Shown one piece after another: positions 26,342 to 36,597 of a DNA stretch of 64,000 nucleotides; within the stretch, counting starts at the first letter, position 1; the number at the start of each line of letters is the position of its first letter. The DNA is taken from positions 2,046,001 through 2,110,000 of the forward strand of contig NZ_CP090978.1 of NCBI RefSeq assembly GCF_021513275.1, written 5' to 3'. Source of the stretch: Paenibacillus hexagrammi (GTDB lineage Bacteria; Bacillota; Bacilli; Paenibacillales; NBRC-103111). The notes under the pieces were generated by a model. It worked only from the letters and a program-made list of their open reading frames with translations. It made no database searches and had not been told where the DNA came from. Both the position numbers and the translations under genes were made by a program.

Positions 26342-27636
26342 ATGAAAGCAATTGTGAAGCCTACGTCCCATTTACAGGGTGAAATTAACGCTTTATCCTC
26401 CAAAAATTACACAACCCGCTATCTGTTGATCGGCGCTTTGGCTGAAGGAACTAGCACGATTTATTATCCTGCTCATAGTGAAGATAGCGAAGCGATGAGA
26501 CGCTGTGTGAGAGATCTTGGCGCAGTTATTGAGGAAGACGATGAGAAGATTGTTATTACTGGATTCGGCAAGAATCCGAAGCATGTCTCTGAACTCAATG
26601 TGGGCAATGCTGGAGCTGTTCTGAGATTCTTGATGTCGATTGCAGCATTTTGTCCGGAAGTAACATTTATCAACAAGTATCCGGAGTCACTAGGCAAGCG
26701 TCCGCATGACGACTTAATTGTTACATTACAGCAAATGGGAATCGAAGTTGAACATAATCAGGGTAAGCTTCCGATCACAATAAAGGGGGGAAACCCCGCG
26801 GCGGTAAGCTGACAGTTTCCGGGAATGTAAGCTCACAGTTTTTAAGCTCTTTATTGTTTATGACACCACTTTTAGAGGAAGACTCCGAAATTGAAGTACT
26901 CCATGACCTGAAGTCCAAAATTATTGTAGGTCAAACGTTGGAAGTGCTGGAGCAGGCTGGAATTAAGGTCGAAGCAAGCGCTGATCTCATGCATTACAAA
27001 ATTCCAGGCAGACAAGCTTATCAAGCCAAGGAATATGTCATTCAAGGAGACTACCCAGGATCAGCAGCAGTCTTGGCGGCTGCAGCTGTTACAAATTCCG
27101 ATGTACGTGTGCTTCGTTTGGAAGAGAACAGTAAGCAGGGAGAGAAAGCCTGTGTGGATGTGCTCCGCGCGATGGGAGTGAACCTCTCTCATGATAACGG
27201 CATCGTGCACGTTCGAGGCAATCAGCAGTTAACAGCAGGTGAGTTCGATGGAGACCACTTTACCGATGCTGTCCTGGCGATGGTCGCGGCTGCTGTGTTT
27301 GCAGAAGGAACTTCAAGATTCTACAATGTTGAGAATTTGCGCTATAAAGAATGTGATCGCATTACAGACTATTTGAATGAATTACGTAAAGCAGGGGCTG
27401 ACGTCGAAGAACGCCAGAGTGAAATCATTGTTCATGGTAAGCCTGAAGGGGTGGAGGGAGGCGTTGAAATTAACGCTCATTTCGACCACCGTGTGATTAT
27501 GGCTTTAACGGTTGTGGGACTTCGCTCGAAGAAAGGCCTTATCATCAAAGACGCTCACCATGTTGCTAAATCATATCCACAATATTTTGATCATTTGCGT
27601 TCCATTGGCGCTCAGGTTGAACTTGTCAGCGAGTAA
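26342..27636 (+). CDS. aroA: Divergent EPSP synthase (3-phosphoshikimate 1-carboxyvinyltransferase), frameshifted
   Basis: About 431 residues in two readings that meet at GGGGGGAAACCCC (26787-26799). Kept relative to E. coli AroA are K21, R26, G91, R120, the SSQF motif, D and E in FTDAVLAM and YKECDRI, R in DHRVIMA, and K in HVAKSYPQYF. Changed are N22 (S23 in E. coli), A92 (T97) and F96 (P101), and the usual PGSKS motif reads ALSSKNYTTR. The enzyme joins shikimate-3-phosphate and PEP and is the glyphosate target. It is clearly in the EPSPS/MurA superfamily; full EPSPS activity is inferred from the kept catalytic residues and the aroK neighbour. Confidence 0.75.
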
Positions 27637-27665
27637 ATCATTACGAAGCGAACGGGTGAATCAGC

Positions 27666-28480
27666 ATGATGATTATATGGCAAGGATTGAAGGTGACGTT
27701 CGGATTTTTCTTAATCGTGGGGCTTGTGTTCGCTAGCGCTGTTTTTTCAGTGCTGTTATATTCAAAAGCAACAGGCAAAGAGCCGCTGCCCTTGCTTCAA
27801 GTCCCGCTGTGGTGGCCCCCATTGAAGTCGCGACTCCTGCGCCCTCGGCAGCGCCAACCCCGGCTGTTTTTGAAAAACCAGCTTCAGCTACGATTGATGC
27901 ACCTATAATCGAGCAGCTGCCGGAATTGCCCGCTGGATGTGAAATTACAACGTTAACGATGCTGCTTCAATTCAGCGGCATGGATAAGACGAAAATGCAG
28001 CTGATGGCTGAAATGCCGGTCGATCAGACGCCTATTGTTTATAATGGCGACGGCTCCATCAAATACTGGGGCAACCCGAATACAGGATTCGTAGGAGATG
28101 TGACGCGTAAGCAAAGGGTTTTTGGCATTTACCATACCGGGATTTATCCGCTGCTCCAGCATTATATTCCTCAGGCTGAAGATATTACAGATAAGCCATT
28201 CGAGTTGTATGAAGAGCAGGTTGCCCGCGGAATACCCGTTATGGTTTGGACAACGATCGATTTTAATGTGCCGTATAAATGGGCAAGCTGGGATACGCCA
28301 ATTGGGCCGATCCGAACCTCATTTGCAGAGCATGCCGTTCTTCTAGTTGGGTATGATGAGAATCATGTATATGTCAATGACCCTCTTAGCGGCAAAAAGC
28401 AATTTCAAGTCGATAAGAACCAATTTATAGCCAGCTGGGAAGCAATGGGCAAACAAGGACTTACCTATGAGCTTGAATAG
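27666..28480 (+). CDS. Secreted C39-like cysteine peptidase (frameshifted)
   Basis: The N-terminus (27666 to about 27800) is a membrane anchor or signal helix (MIIWQGLKVTFGFFLIVGLV). Shifted one frame near 27800 (CAAGTCCCGCTG), the protein continues with a Pro/Ala-rich linker (VATPAPSAAPTPAVFEKPAS) and a papain-like C39_2 domain: the catalytic Cys in LPAGCEITTLTML, the His in EHAVLLVGYD and the Asp/Asn in VYVNDPLSG. The joined length is about 271 residues. Substrates of this extracytoplasmic family are not known. It reads toward the CoA-binding protein gene 12 bases downstream. Confidence 0.75.
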
Positions 28481-28491
28481 GAGGAACGTAT

Positions 28492-28917
28492 ATGGCATTT
28501 GAGAATCCATCTAGGGAGCATATCAAGGAGCTGTTAGCCAGTGCTCAAAATATCGCAGTAGTCGGGTTGTCCGACAACCCAGACCGCACTTCGCATATGG
28601 TTGCTGCAGCTATGCAGAGCCGCGGTTACCGCATTATTCCGGTTAATCCTAATGCTTCAACCATTCTAGGGGAAACCTGCTATCCTTCTTTGTCCGATAT
28701 TCCTGAACCTGTGGATATCGTGAATGTATTTAGACGTGCGGATCAAGTTGTACCTATTGCTCAAGAAGCGGTAGACATCAAAGCGAAAGTATTCTGGCTG
28801 CAGCTCGACATTGTCAATGAGGAAGCAGCAAGAATCGCAACAGATGCAGGATTGGAAGCCATCATGGACCGATGCATTAAGGTTGAAGATGCGATTCTAA
28901 ATCCAAGAAATAATTAA
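28492..28917 (+). CDS. CoA-binding domain protein (YccU/YneT-like)
   Basis: A 141-residue Rossmann-fold CoA-binding protein. The nucleotide motif is IAVVGLSDNPDRTSHMVAAA near residues 22-41, followed by YRIIPVNPNA and VDIVNVFRRADQV, all typical of the CoA_binding_2 family. The domain resembles the first domain of succinyl-CoA synthetase alpha without its catalytic His domain. The biological role is not defined. AGGAGGAACGTAT precedes the ATG. A strong terminator follows. Confidence 0.88.
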   Translation: MAFENPSREHIKELLASAQNIAVVGLSDNPDRTSHMVAAAMQSRGYRIIPVNPNASTILGETCYPSLSDIPEPVDIVNVFRRADQVVPIAQEAVDIKAKVFWLQLDIVNEEAARIATDAGLEAIMDRCIKVEDAILNPRNN

Positions 28918-28929
28918 AAGCAGCAAAGA

Positions 28930-28967
28930 CCGTTCATGCTTATTGAAATAGCATGAACGGTTTTTTT
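28930..28967 (+). terminator. Terminator after the CoA-binding protein gene
   Basis: CCGTTCATGCT and AGCATGAACGG pair perfectly around a 9-base loop, followed by seven T. Confidence 0.9.
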
Positions 28968-29103
28968 ATTGAATCATCTAGAAGAAATTTCCATGTAGAA
29001 GGAGTGTGCTGCGATAAATAAAAACCGCGGATGCGGAAAGAATAAAAAAGGCTTCTTGAAGGAGCCCCAATCTATAACCACCCACCAAGAGGAGGATTTA
29101 CAC

Positions 29104-29717
29104 ATGTACAACAGCTTTAACAACTATGGCGCTTCTTCTTTCGGCAACGCTACTCAACAAGGTATGAACACCCAATACCAAGGATATCAAAAACAATACC
29201 AACCTGTAGGTTATGTACAATCTTGTCTATGGCCAAAGCGTTCAAGGTAACCAAGGCTATGCGCAAGCTGCTTCTCCGGAAGCTTATCATACAGCGAATT
29301 ATCGCGGAAACCAAATCGGCCATGACGCCTATCTGCGTTCCGACTCCCAAACTCCGTCGAGCTTCCAGGCAGGCGTTTCCTCCTATGGTATGAACGCACA
29401 AGCACAAAACCAATTCGGCATGAATCAATTCACGCAACAATACGGAATGCAACCCAATTCGCAGCATCACCTTACGGCAATGCTGTTCAAGCTAACCAAT
29501 CCTATGGTCAAGCTGTTAACCCAAATGCCTATCACACAGCGAACTACCGTGGGAATCAACTAGGCCATGATAACTACCTGCGTTCCGATTCTATGACCAC
29601 AGCTCAACAACAAACAGGCGCTTTCAAGGCAGCATGGGCTCCCAAGGTTATACCAACTCTTTTCAAACAGGCATTAACAACGTAGCTCCTCAATTCGGCT
29701 ACAACTCTGCTTACTAA
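29104..29717 (+). CDS. Tyr/Gln/Asn-rich repeat protein (three frameshifts)
   Basis: Starts at ATG 29104 after AGAGGAGGATTTACAC. Pieces of three frames join into about 204 residues: MYNSFNNYGASSFGNATQQG onward to 29220, a second frame to about 29465, a third to about 29630, then the first again to TAA 29715-29717. Two copies of a motif, YHTANYRGNQ-x-GHD-x-YLRSDS, lie at 29285-29347 and 29530-29592, separated by low-complexity Gln, Asn, Gly, Tyr and Phe. Composition resembles spore-coat or surface-layer proteins, but no named family is recognised. The gene's low complexity may have favoured indels. Confidence 0.6.
29285..29592 (+). repeat. Two copies of a 63-base motif repeat
   Basis: Copies at 29285-29347 and 29530-29592 encode the same 21-residue unit (beginning YHTANYRGNQ) with scattered silent changes, so the repeat is kept at protein level. 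Confidence 0.75.
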
Positions 29718-29735
29718 TTACGAAAGCACCATTGA

Positions 29736-29764
29736 GCGGGTCGATGCTATCGGCCTGCTTTTTT
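29736..29764 (+). terminator. Terminator after the repeat protein gene
   Basis: GCGGGTCGAT pairs with ATCGGCCTGC (two G-T pairs) around GCT and is followed by six T. Confidence 0.6.
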
Positions 29765-29768
29765 GCTT

Positions 29769-29797
29769 TTGACAAACGGGCTTGCAGGCTATACGAT
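29769..29797 (+). promoter_or_regulatory. Sigma-A promoter of the PTS operon
   Basis: TTGACA at 29769-29774 and TACGAT at 29792-29797 with a 17-base spacer. The GAAAGGAGG ribosome binding site follows shortly before the permease start. Confidence 0.55.
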
Positions 29798-29824
29798 TTG
29801 ATATAGAAAGGAGGTAGCGTTAGA

Positions 29825-31714
29825 TTGAACTGGATGGGGAACTTGCAACAGCTTGGGCGCTCCTTGATGCTGCCTACCATCGTGCTTCCTATAGCAGCGG
29901 TCCTGCTCAGGATAGGTGATCTTCCATGGGATGCGATTCATGCATCGGGCTTTGGGGACATGCTGATGTTAGCAGGAAACACAATTTTTGAATACATACC
30001 CATCATCTTTGCAGTTGGAGTTGCTTTAGGGTTAACCGAAAGTAATGGAATCGCAGGCTTATCAGCCTTGCTTGGTTATTTTATGTTCACCAGGCTTGTT
30101 GAACATCAATTGGGATCGCAGTTTCAATTAGAGTACCTGGCGGTATATTAATCGGTTTACTAGCCGCTGTTATTTATCATCGCTTCAAGGAGTTTAAGCT
30201 CCCGGAGTATATCCAATTTTTTGGCGGACCCCGAATTGTGCCGCTCGTCATGGGGCTTGCTACCTTGGTATTTTCTTACCTAATGATAGTGATAGGGCCT
30301 TATTTGGAAATGGCTATGGGCAAGTTTACCCAGTGGCTCTTGGGGCTTGGCGGTTTTGGCGCTTTTTTATATGGAATCGCACATCGTCTGCTTGTTCCTT
30401 CCGGTTTGCATCATATCTTGAACAATTTTTTCTGGTTCCAAGTAGGCGCATATGAAACACCGGATGGTAAAATGGTTTATGGCGATTTGCCGCGCTATTT
30501 TGCGGGAGACCCTACTGCAGGTACGTACATGGCAGGTTTATACCCGATCATGATGTTTGCCCTGCCGGCAATTGCATTTGCAATTATTCAAGAAGCAAGG
30601 GAAGACTTAAAACCCAAAATAAAAGCTACGTTCTTAACGGCAGCTCTGGCATCGTTTTTGACCGGCGTAACCGAACCGATTGAGTTTGCTTTTTTATTTG
30701 TAGCTCCTTATCTGTTTTTCATTCATGCGGTACTGTCCGGTGCTGCGATGTGGATCTCATATGAGCTCGGCATCCGACACGGCTTTTCTTATTCAGCAGG
30801 AGCTATTGACTATTTGATCAACCTGCATTTATCGCATAATGGCTTACTCTTAATTCCAATTGGAATCCTCTATGGATTGCTCTACTATTTTTTATTCCGT
30901 TTTGCTATTCGTCGATTTCGGATACCGACCCCCGGCAGGGAGGAAGGGTCTCCGCTTGAGGAGTGGGCAGGAGATATTCCCTATCGATCTCCACTCATTC
31001 TGCAGGCACTTGGTGGTAAAGACAATATTAAAAAGATTGAAGCCTGCATCACTAGACTAAGGCTCACACTTGCTAATGATCGTCTGATGGACATCGCGGC
31101 TTTACGTCATCTAGGCGCAGCAGGCGTCATCCGTCTTGGGGGAGGCAATGTTCAAGTTGTGTTTGGCACATTCTCAGAATTGATTCGTGAAGAAATCATG
31201 AAAGTACTGCGAAAAGATATACAAATGGTACTCTTTAATGCCCCGATGCAGGGCAGGATGATCCCCATTGAGGAGGTCCCGGACAAAAATATTTGCTTCT
31301 AGGCTTGTGGGGAACGGTGTGGCCTTCTTTCCAGATAAGGGAGAGCTGGTCTCGCCGGTAGCGGGCACCATTATGCATATTTATCCGACCATGCATGCAC
31401 TTGGTATTTTAACGGAAGAAGGATTAGAGGTGCTTCTTCATATTGGCATCGATACGGCGAGTATCCCGGGCAAATGTTTTACGGCTGTGGTTAAAGAAGG
31501 AGATCATGTTGAACCAGGGCAACTGCTCGTGAAATTTAATCTGAATAAAGTAAAAAAATTGGCTTCATCTTTGGCGACACCGATGATCATAACCAATCAG
31601 GATTTAGTCAAATCCTGGAGCTTCGCACCATTCAAAGCAGTGAAGAAAGGCCAAGCTTCTGTGATGTCCGTCGTCTTGAAACCTACTAAAACGTCGGGAG
31701 GGACGAACGGATGA
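29825..31714 (+). CDS. nagP: PTS permease EIICBA of GlcNAc type (two frameshifts)
   Basis: A joined length of about 629 residues with three domains in one chain. EIIC is a membrane sugar channel with SGLHHILNNFFWFQ and GVTEPIEFAFLF. EIIB has the phospho-Cys motif KIEACITRLRL. EIIA has the phospho-His in VLLHIGIDT. The HHILNN-FWFQ form and overall order resemble NagP/NagE more than PtsG. Frames shift near 30115-30145 and near 31285-31300. It takes up and phosphorylates N-acetylglucosamine or glucose. The ATG at 31711 of Enzyme I overlaps its TGA, so the two are translationally coupled. Confidence 0.8.
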
Positions 31715-33451
31715 TCAGAGGGATAGGAGCGTCTTCTGGCATTGCTATGGGCCAAGCATTTGTCATTCCCACTTGGGAGTGGGATTTTCCAGAAAAAATG
31801 ATTGATGTTACAGATCTCGCTTATGAGTTTGAGAGGTTGTATGATGGTATCCGCTCTTCGAAGAATGAGCTTGAGCTGATCAAGCAAGAGATCAAAGAGG
31901 TTGTAGGTCAGGAACAGTCTTATATTTTTGATGCTCATCTGGCGATTCTGGAAGATCCTATTTTTATGAATGAAATCCAAGGAATTATTGAGCTTCAATA
32001 TAAGGCCGCGGAAGTCGCCGTGAAAGAGGTCATCGACAAGTTCGTCGGCATGTTCAATCTGATCGATGATGAATACATGAAAGAACGTGCGCTGGATATT
32101 AAGGATGTCGGTAATCGACTGCTGAAGCATCTTCTTGGCGACACGAGCAGTAATGTACCGCCTATCGATCATCCTTACATACTGGTTGCAAAAGAGCTGA
32201 CTCCTTCACAGCTGGCGCATTTGGACCCCAGTAAAGTACTGGGGCTGGTAACGATTCTAGGAGGGACACACTCCCATGTATCCATTATGGCCAGAGCGAT
32301 GTCGGTTCCCTATGTTCTAGGACTGGAGAACAAGCTGTTAAGACCGATCCAAAATGGTGATTTCCTCATTATTGACGGCGAAGAAGGAACACTATACATC
32401 AATCCGGAGCCGAATACGATTGAGCGCTACCAAGCAAGGAAAAAGGAACTGGTTGGAGTTCAAGGAAAGCCTACAGGAAATTGCCGATGTCTCTCCCATG
32501 ACGATGGATGGAAAAACAGTTCAGCTTCATGCAAACATGAACTCTGTGATGGAAATCGAACAGGTGATCCGTAATGGAGCATCAGGTGTCGGCTTATTTC
32601 GGACGGAATACCTGTATATGGATCGGGAATCCCTGCCTACGGAAGAAGAGCAGTTCGAGGTATACAAGCATGCTGCCATGCAGCTTCAGGGGCGGCCCAT
32701 TATCATTAGAACCCTGGATATCGGGGGAGACAAGAAGCTCGATTATATGCCTCTTCCCAAGGAGGATAATCCGTTTCTTGGATACCGAGCGATACGGATT
32801 TCCCTGAGCCGCAAAGATCTTTTTAAAACGCAGCTTAAGGCCATTCTAAGGGCCAGCAGCTTTGGTAACGTGAAGCTGATGTATCCTATGGTGACTTCGC
32901 TTAGTGAGGTCCTCCAAGCAAAAGCCGTGCTAGAAGAAGCTAAGCAAGAGCTTGCAGGCAAAGGGATTGTCTTTAATCCAAATATTGAGGTTGGCCTCAC
33001 GATTGAGGTGCCTGCAGCAGCTATGATTGCCGATGTCTTAGCAGGTGAGGTTGATTTTATGAGTATCGGGACGAACGATCTGGTGCAGTACATCTTGGCG
33101 GTGGATCGTATGAATGAGAACATCGCGCATATGTACGATCCTTTCCATCCCGCGGTAATTCGTCTCTTGAAGCATGTGATCGAGTCAGCACAGTCTGCAG
33201 GAATTCCAGTGGGGGTCTGCGGTGAGCTGGCGGGAGACATTCGAGCTTTGCCGATTTGGTTGGGACTTGGCATCGAGGAATTGAGTATTTCTGTCCAGAC
33301 CTTGCTTCAGGTTAAGCATCGTCTGCTTCGCAGCAATGCCTCCAAATGCCGTGAGCTAGTGGACAAAGTGATCAAGTGCAAATCCAGTGAACAAATTAAA
33401 GAGCTGCTGGCGCAAGTTGAGCAGGCTGAAACCATTGCAGGAGGAAACTAA
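31711..33451 (+). CDS. ptsI: PTS Enzyme I (PEP-protein phosphotransferase), frameshifted
   Basis: About 580 residues in two readings that meet near 32450 (CTGGTTGGAG). The N-terminal part carries the phospho-His site GGTHSHVSIMAR (184-195, His at 189), and the C-terminal PEP-binding part carries GLFRTEYLYMDR and the catalytic Cys in PVGVCGELAGD. Enzyme I takes phosphate from PEP and passes it to HPr. It is coupled to the EIICBA gene in front, without an HPr gene between or after, unlike the B. subtilis ptsG-ptsH-ptsI order. HPr must be encoded elsewhere. Confidence 0.88.
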
Positions 33452-33452
33452 A

Positions 33453-33982
33453 ATGGAACTGACAGGTAAGAGAGTACTTGCTTTTGTAGATGAAGAGTTT
33501 GAAGATTTGGAAATGTGGTATCCCGTTCTTCGCTTGAGGAAGCCGGTGCGGCTGTTGATATTGTTGGACCTAAGGCAAAAACCGTTTACCATGGAAAGTA
33601 TGGGGTTCCCATCACAACGGACTACGCCTTCGATGAGGTGAAATCCTCTGATTATATCGGACTCTACGTTCCAGGAGGATGGGCACCGGACAAACTTCGC
33701 CGTTATCCCGATGTACTTAGGCTGACGCGTGAGTTTCATGCGGACGTGAAGCCGATCGCACAGATCTGTCACGCCGGATGGGTACTGATTTCAGCGAAAA
33801 TCGTAGACGGTTACACCATGACATCAACGCCTGGTATCCGCGACGACCTTGAAAATGCCGGAGCTACTTGGGTTGACGAGGAAGTGGTGATTGACCGGAA
33901 TATTGTCTCCGGGCGTAGACCGCCGGACCTGCCAGCTTTCTCAAAGGCGTTCGTCGACGTACTGGCCAAATACCAAGGTTAA
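33453..33982 (+). CDS. DJ-1/PfpI family protein (frameshifted)
   Basis: Starts at ATG 33453, just after the Enzyme I stop, with GGAGGAAACTA in front. The first frame gives MELTGKRVLAFVDEEFEDLE, containing the conserved acid (EFEDLE). After a shift near 33525-33540 the second gives EAGAAVDIVGPKAKTVYHGK and the nucleophile elbow AQICHAGWVL with the Cys. The joined length is about 176 residues. Members are cysteine peptidase-like glyoxalases or protein deglycases and chaperones; the exact role is unknown. It is third gene of the PTS operon by position. Confidence 0.78.
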
Positions 33983-34192
33983 TTCATACCTTCCCTACAA
34001 TATTCCGAGCTAATCATCATCAACGGTCTTTGTAAGCAATACATAGGTTCATTCATACCTTCATCCTACAATGCCCAGGCTTGTGGCAAAATATACTACT
34101 CATAATTCGGAAGGAAATCAACCGATAAAGTAGAATATCATAGTACAAGAAAAAGAGTTGTACATGCCGCCTGTCATGAAGGAGTGTGTAGG

Positions 34193-34600
34193 ATGCAAAA
34201 GCATTGTAAATGCGGACAATCTATGAATCTACGTCTGCGTACAGTTATCTATCAAAATAAAGTTGACATCGAGAATGTACCAATTTACTCTTGCGAGACA
34301 TGCACCCGCAGTGAAGTCGTGCCGCATGTCAAACCGGAGCTGACCGGACTTATCGGCAAGCTAGGCAGTAAGCCCGATAAACAGCAGATTATGTTTCATG
34401 AAGTATCGGAAGTTGCCTACCTATTGTTGAAGGTGACAGAGAGAGAGCATATGAATGATTCGATGGAGAAGATCGTAGAAGAGCGTATCAATGAACTCCT
34501 TGATGTGCTTCTCCTGGCGCAGTCACTCGGGGATGTTCCTTGGACGGAAGAGATCCGTAAGCGGCTGGCGCAAATCACCCAACATACCATGTCAACATAA
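34193..34600 (+). CDS. Small YgiT-type zinc-finger protein
   Basis: A protein of about 135 residues starting at ATG 34193 with AAGGAG 9 bases upstream; the in-frame GTG at 34184 is less likely. Four cysteines in CKCG and CETC, 27 residues apart, form a likely zinc ribbon at the N-terminus, and the rest is helical (VAYLLLKVTEREHMNDSMEK). The YgiT-like ribbon links it to small antitoxin or regulator proteins, but no toxin gene is adjacent. The function is not known. Confidence 0.6.
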   Translation: MQKHCKCGQSMNLRLRTVIYQNKVDIENVPIYSCETCTRSEVVPHVKPELTGLIGKLGSKPDKQQIMFHEVSEVAYLLLKVTEREHMNDSMEKIVEERINELLDVLLLAQSLGDVPWTEEIRKRLAQITQHTMST

Positions 34601-34611
34601 GCGTTTTGGCG

Positions 34612-34638
34612 GCCAATCTCAGGTGAGATTGGCTTTTT
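34612..34638 (+). terminator. Terminator after the zinc-finger gene
   Basis: GCCAATCTCA and TGAGATTGGC pair perfectly around GG and are followed by five T. Confidence 0.85.
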
Positions 34639-34681
34639 GAAAATAAGTTTTGATATTTTTTCAAAGCATTTTCAATATTCA

Positions 34682-34710
34682 TTGCAAGATGATGTAATTT
34701 GTCGTATCAT
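34682..34710 (+). promoter_or_regulatory. Candidate sigma-A promoter of ccpA
   Basis: TTGCAA at 34682-34687 and TATCAT at 34705-34710 with a 17-base spacer. The -10 lies in an 8-base perfect dyad (34705-34725). Confidence 0.5.
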
Positions 34711-34725
34711 ATCCTTAATATGATA
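34705..34725 (+). promoter_or_regulatory. Perfect inverted repeat over the ccpA -10 region
   Basis: TATCATAT and ATATGATA, separated by CCTTA, form a 21-base dyad symmetrical in both halves. Its position at the presumed -10 and start site fits an operator, but no known consensus is matched. Confidence 0.35.
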
Positions 34726-34762
34726 GGATCGCAGAATACTTTTGAAGATGGAGAGAGTAACC

Positions 34763-35770
34763 GTGACCGTAACTATTTATGATGTAGCGCGAGAAGCAGG
34801 AGTTTCCATGGCGACCGTTTCCAGGGTCGTAAACAACAATCCCAATGTTAAACCTCAAACCCGTAAAAAAGTATTCGAAGCGATCGAGCGTTTGGGTTAC
34901 CGACCTAATGCTGTAGCCAGAGGACTGGCTAGTAAGAAGACTACGACAGTCGGTGTAGTTATCCCCGACATCTCGAATTCCATTTTTGCTGAAGTTGCAC
35001 GTGGCATTGAAGATATCGCTAACATGTATCATTATAATATCATTTTATGTAATGCCGATAAGAAGAAGGAAAAAGAAATTCGAGTCATTAATACTTTGCT
35101 GGAGAAACAGGTCGATGGTCTCTTATTCATGGGAGGCGCAGTAACAGAGGATCATATTCAAGCGTTCCGTACTTCATCTGTTCCAGTTGTACTCTGTGGA
35201 ACCAAGGATGAGAACAACACGATGCCATCTGTAGATATCGACCATGAGAAGGCTGCATTCGATGCTGTGAACGTTCTCATAGAAGAGGGCCACCGTCACA
35301 TTGCTATGATCTCCGGAACGCTGCAGGACCCTGCGAACGGCTTTGCTCGATATCAGGGGTATAAGAGAGCTCTGGAAAACGCGGGAATTGAGCTTCGTGA
35401 CGAGTATGTGAGAATCGGTAACTACCGCTATGAATCTAGTGTGGACGCGGTCAAGTATTTCCTGGAGCTCGATCCACGGCCAACTGCGATTTTCTCTGCA
35501 ACAGATGAGATGGCCATCGGAGCCATTCATACGATCCAGGATGCCGGACTTAAAGTTCCACAGGATATTTCTGTCATTAGCGTTGACAATATCCGTATGG
35601 CTTCCATGGTTAGACCTACCCTTACTACCGTTGCTCAGCCGATGTATGACATCGGAGCCGTGTCGATGCGTCTTTTGACGAAGCTTATGAATAAAGAATC
35701 AACAGATTATATGCAGGTGATCTTGCCTCACGAAATTATTAATCGTCACTCGGTGGCTCATTTATCATGA
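34763..35770 (+). CDS. ccpA: Catabolite control protein A
   Basis: A 335-residue LacI-family regulator from GTG 34763 with GGAGAG in front. The helix-turn-helix [14 protein letters not shown] region reads [20 protein letters not shown], followed by the hinge [20 protein letters not shown]. These match CcpA closely. The core also has [13 protein letters not shown] and [19 protein letters not shown], near-identical to the B. subtilis protein. With HPr-Ser46-P it binds cre sites to control carbon genes. A candidate target cre is visible in front of acsA. acuC, acuA and acsA lie downstream, a linkage also known from Bacillus. Confidence 0.92.
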   Translation: MTVTIYDVAREAGVSMATVSRVVNNNPNVKPQTRKKVFEAIERLGYRPNAVARGLASKKTTTVGVVIPDISNSIFAEVARGIEDIANMYHYNIILCNADKKKEKEIRVINTLLEKQVDGLLFMGGAVTEDHIQAFRTSSVPVVLCGTKDENNTMPSVDIDHEKAAFDAVNVLIEEGHRHIAMISGTLQDPANGFARYQGYKRALENAGIELRDEYVRIGNYRYESSVDAVKYFLELDPRPTAIFSATDEMAIGAIHTIQDAGLKVPQDISVISVDNIRMASMVRPTLTTVAQPMYDIGAVSMRLLTKLMNKESTDYMQVILPHEIINRHSVAHLS

Positions 35771-35816
35771 GCCATCTTTCTATTTGGTACTTAACGAGAA
35801 GAAAGAGGATTCGAAG

Positions 35817-36517
35817 ATGACATGGAATAAGATCGCGCTGATCGGCGCCATGAATGAAGAGATTGAACTGCTGCTTGCGGCAATGGATAATGTAAGTGAA
35901 ACTGTTAAAGCGGGGATTACGTTCCGGGAAGGGAAGTACTTCGATAAGCAGGTTGTCGTATGCAAGACAGGAGTAGGTAAAGTGAATGCGGCTGTAACTA
36001 CTCAAATTCTAGTGGATAATTTTGGCGTCGAAGCCGTTATTTTTACCGGTGTCGCCGGTGCCTTGACCCTGCACTGAATATTGGAGATATCGTCATTTCA
36101 ACGGAGTGCATGCAGCATGATATGGATGTTACAGCTCTTGGATTTCCAAGGGGCGTCATTCCATACGAAGCGGAGTCTGTGTTTGCTGCTAACGAAACGC
36201 TTGTTCAGCTCGCGGCGACGTCCGGTGAGCGATTGTTCGCTGGAAAAGTGAAGCTGGGAAGAGTGCTCTCCGGCGATCAATTCGTTGCTAACCGTGAGCT
36301 GGTGGCTGAGCTTCATCAAGAGCTGGGCGGAACCTGCACAGAGATGGAAGGAGCAGCGGTAGCTCAGGTTTGCCAAATGAACGGAATTCCGTACGTCGTG
36401 ATCCGATCGATGTCGGACAAAGCGGACGGATCGGCGCATGTGAATTTCGCTGAATTTACCGTACAAGCTTCCGAGAATTCGTATAAAATGGTAGAAGATA
36501 TAGTGAAGCATCTGTAA
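35817..36517 (+). CDS. mtnN: 5'-methylthioadenosine/S-adenosylhomocysteine nucleosidase (frameshifted)
   Basis: About 233 residues in two readings that join near 36060-36070, where the first reads FTGVAGALTLH and the second LNIGDIVISTECMQHDMDVT. Diagnostic parts are IALIGAMNEEIELLLAAM at the N-terminus (catalytic Glu region), KTGVGKVNAA, and EMEGAAVAQVC with the Glu that binds ribose, followed by the general-acid Asp region IRSMSDKADG. The enzyme splits MTA and SAH to adenine plus thioribose sugars, feeding methionine salvage and AI-2. GAAGAAAGAGGATTCGAAG precedes the ATG. Confidence 0.88.
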
Positions 36518-36547
36518 GCATATTGAAACATCTGTAGCATATCAAAT

Positions 36548-36597
36548 AGCCCAGCGCTTGAATGGCTGCTTAGCAGTCAGGAGCGCTGGGCTTTTTT
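36548..36597 (+). terminator. Terminator after mtnN
   Basis: AGCCCAGCGCT and AGCGCTGGGCT pair perfectly around a 23-base loop and are followed by six T. Confidence 0.8.

Noticed and set aside
32743..33273. Minus-strand 176-codon ORF inside ptsI
   Set aside because: Opposite-strand shadow of the Enzyme I C-terminal domain.
33983..34100. Partial direct repeat TTCATACCTTC...CCTACAAT between the DJ-1 and zinc-finger genes
   Set aside because: Two short imperfect copies only; too little to call a repeat family or operator.
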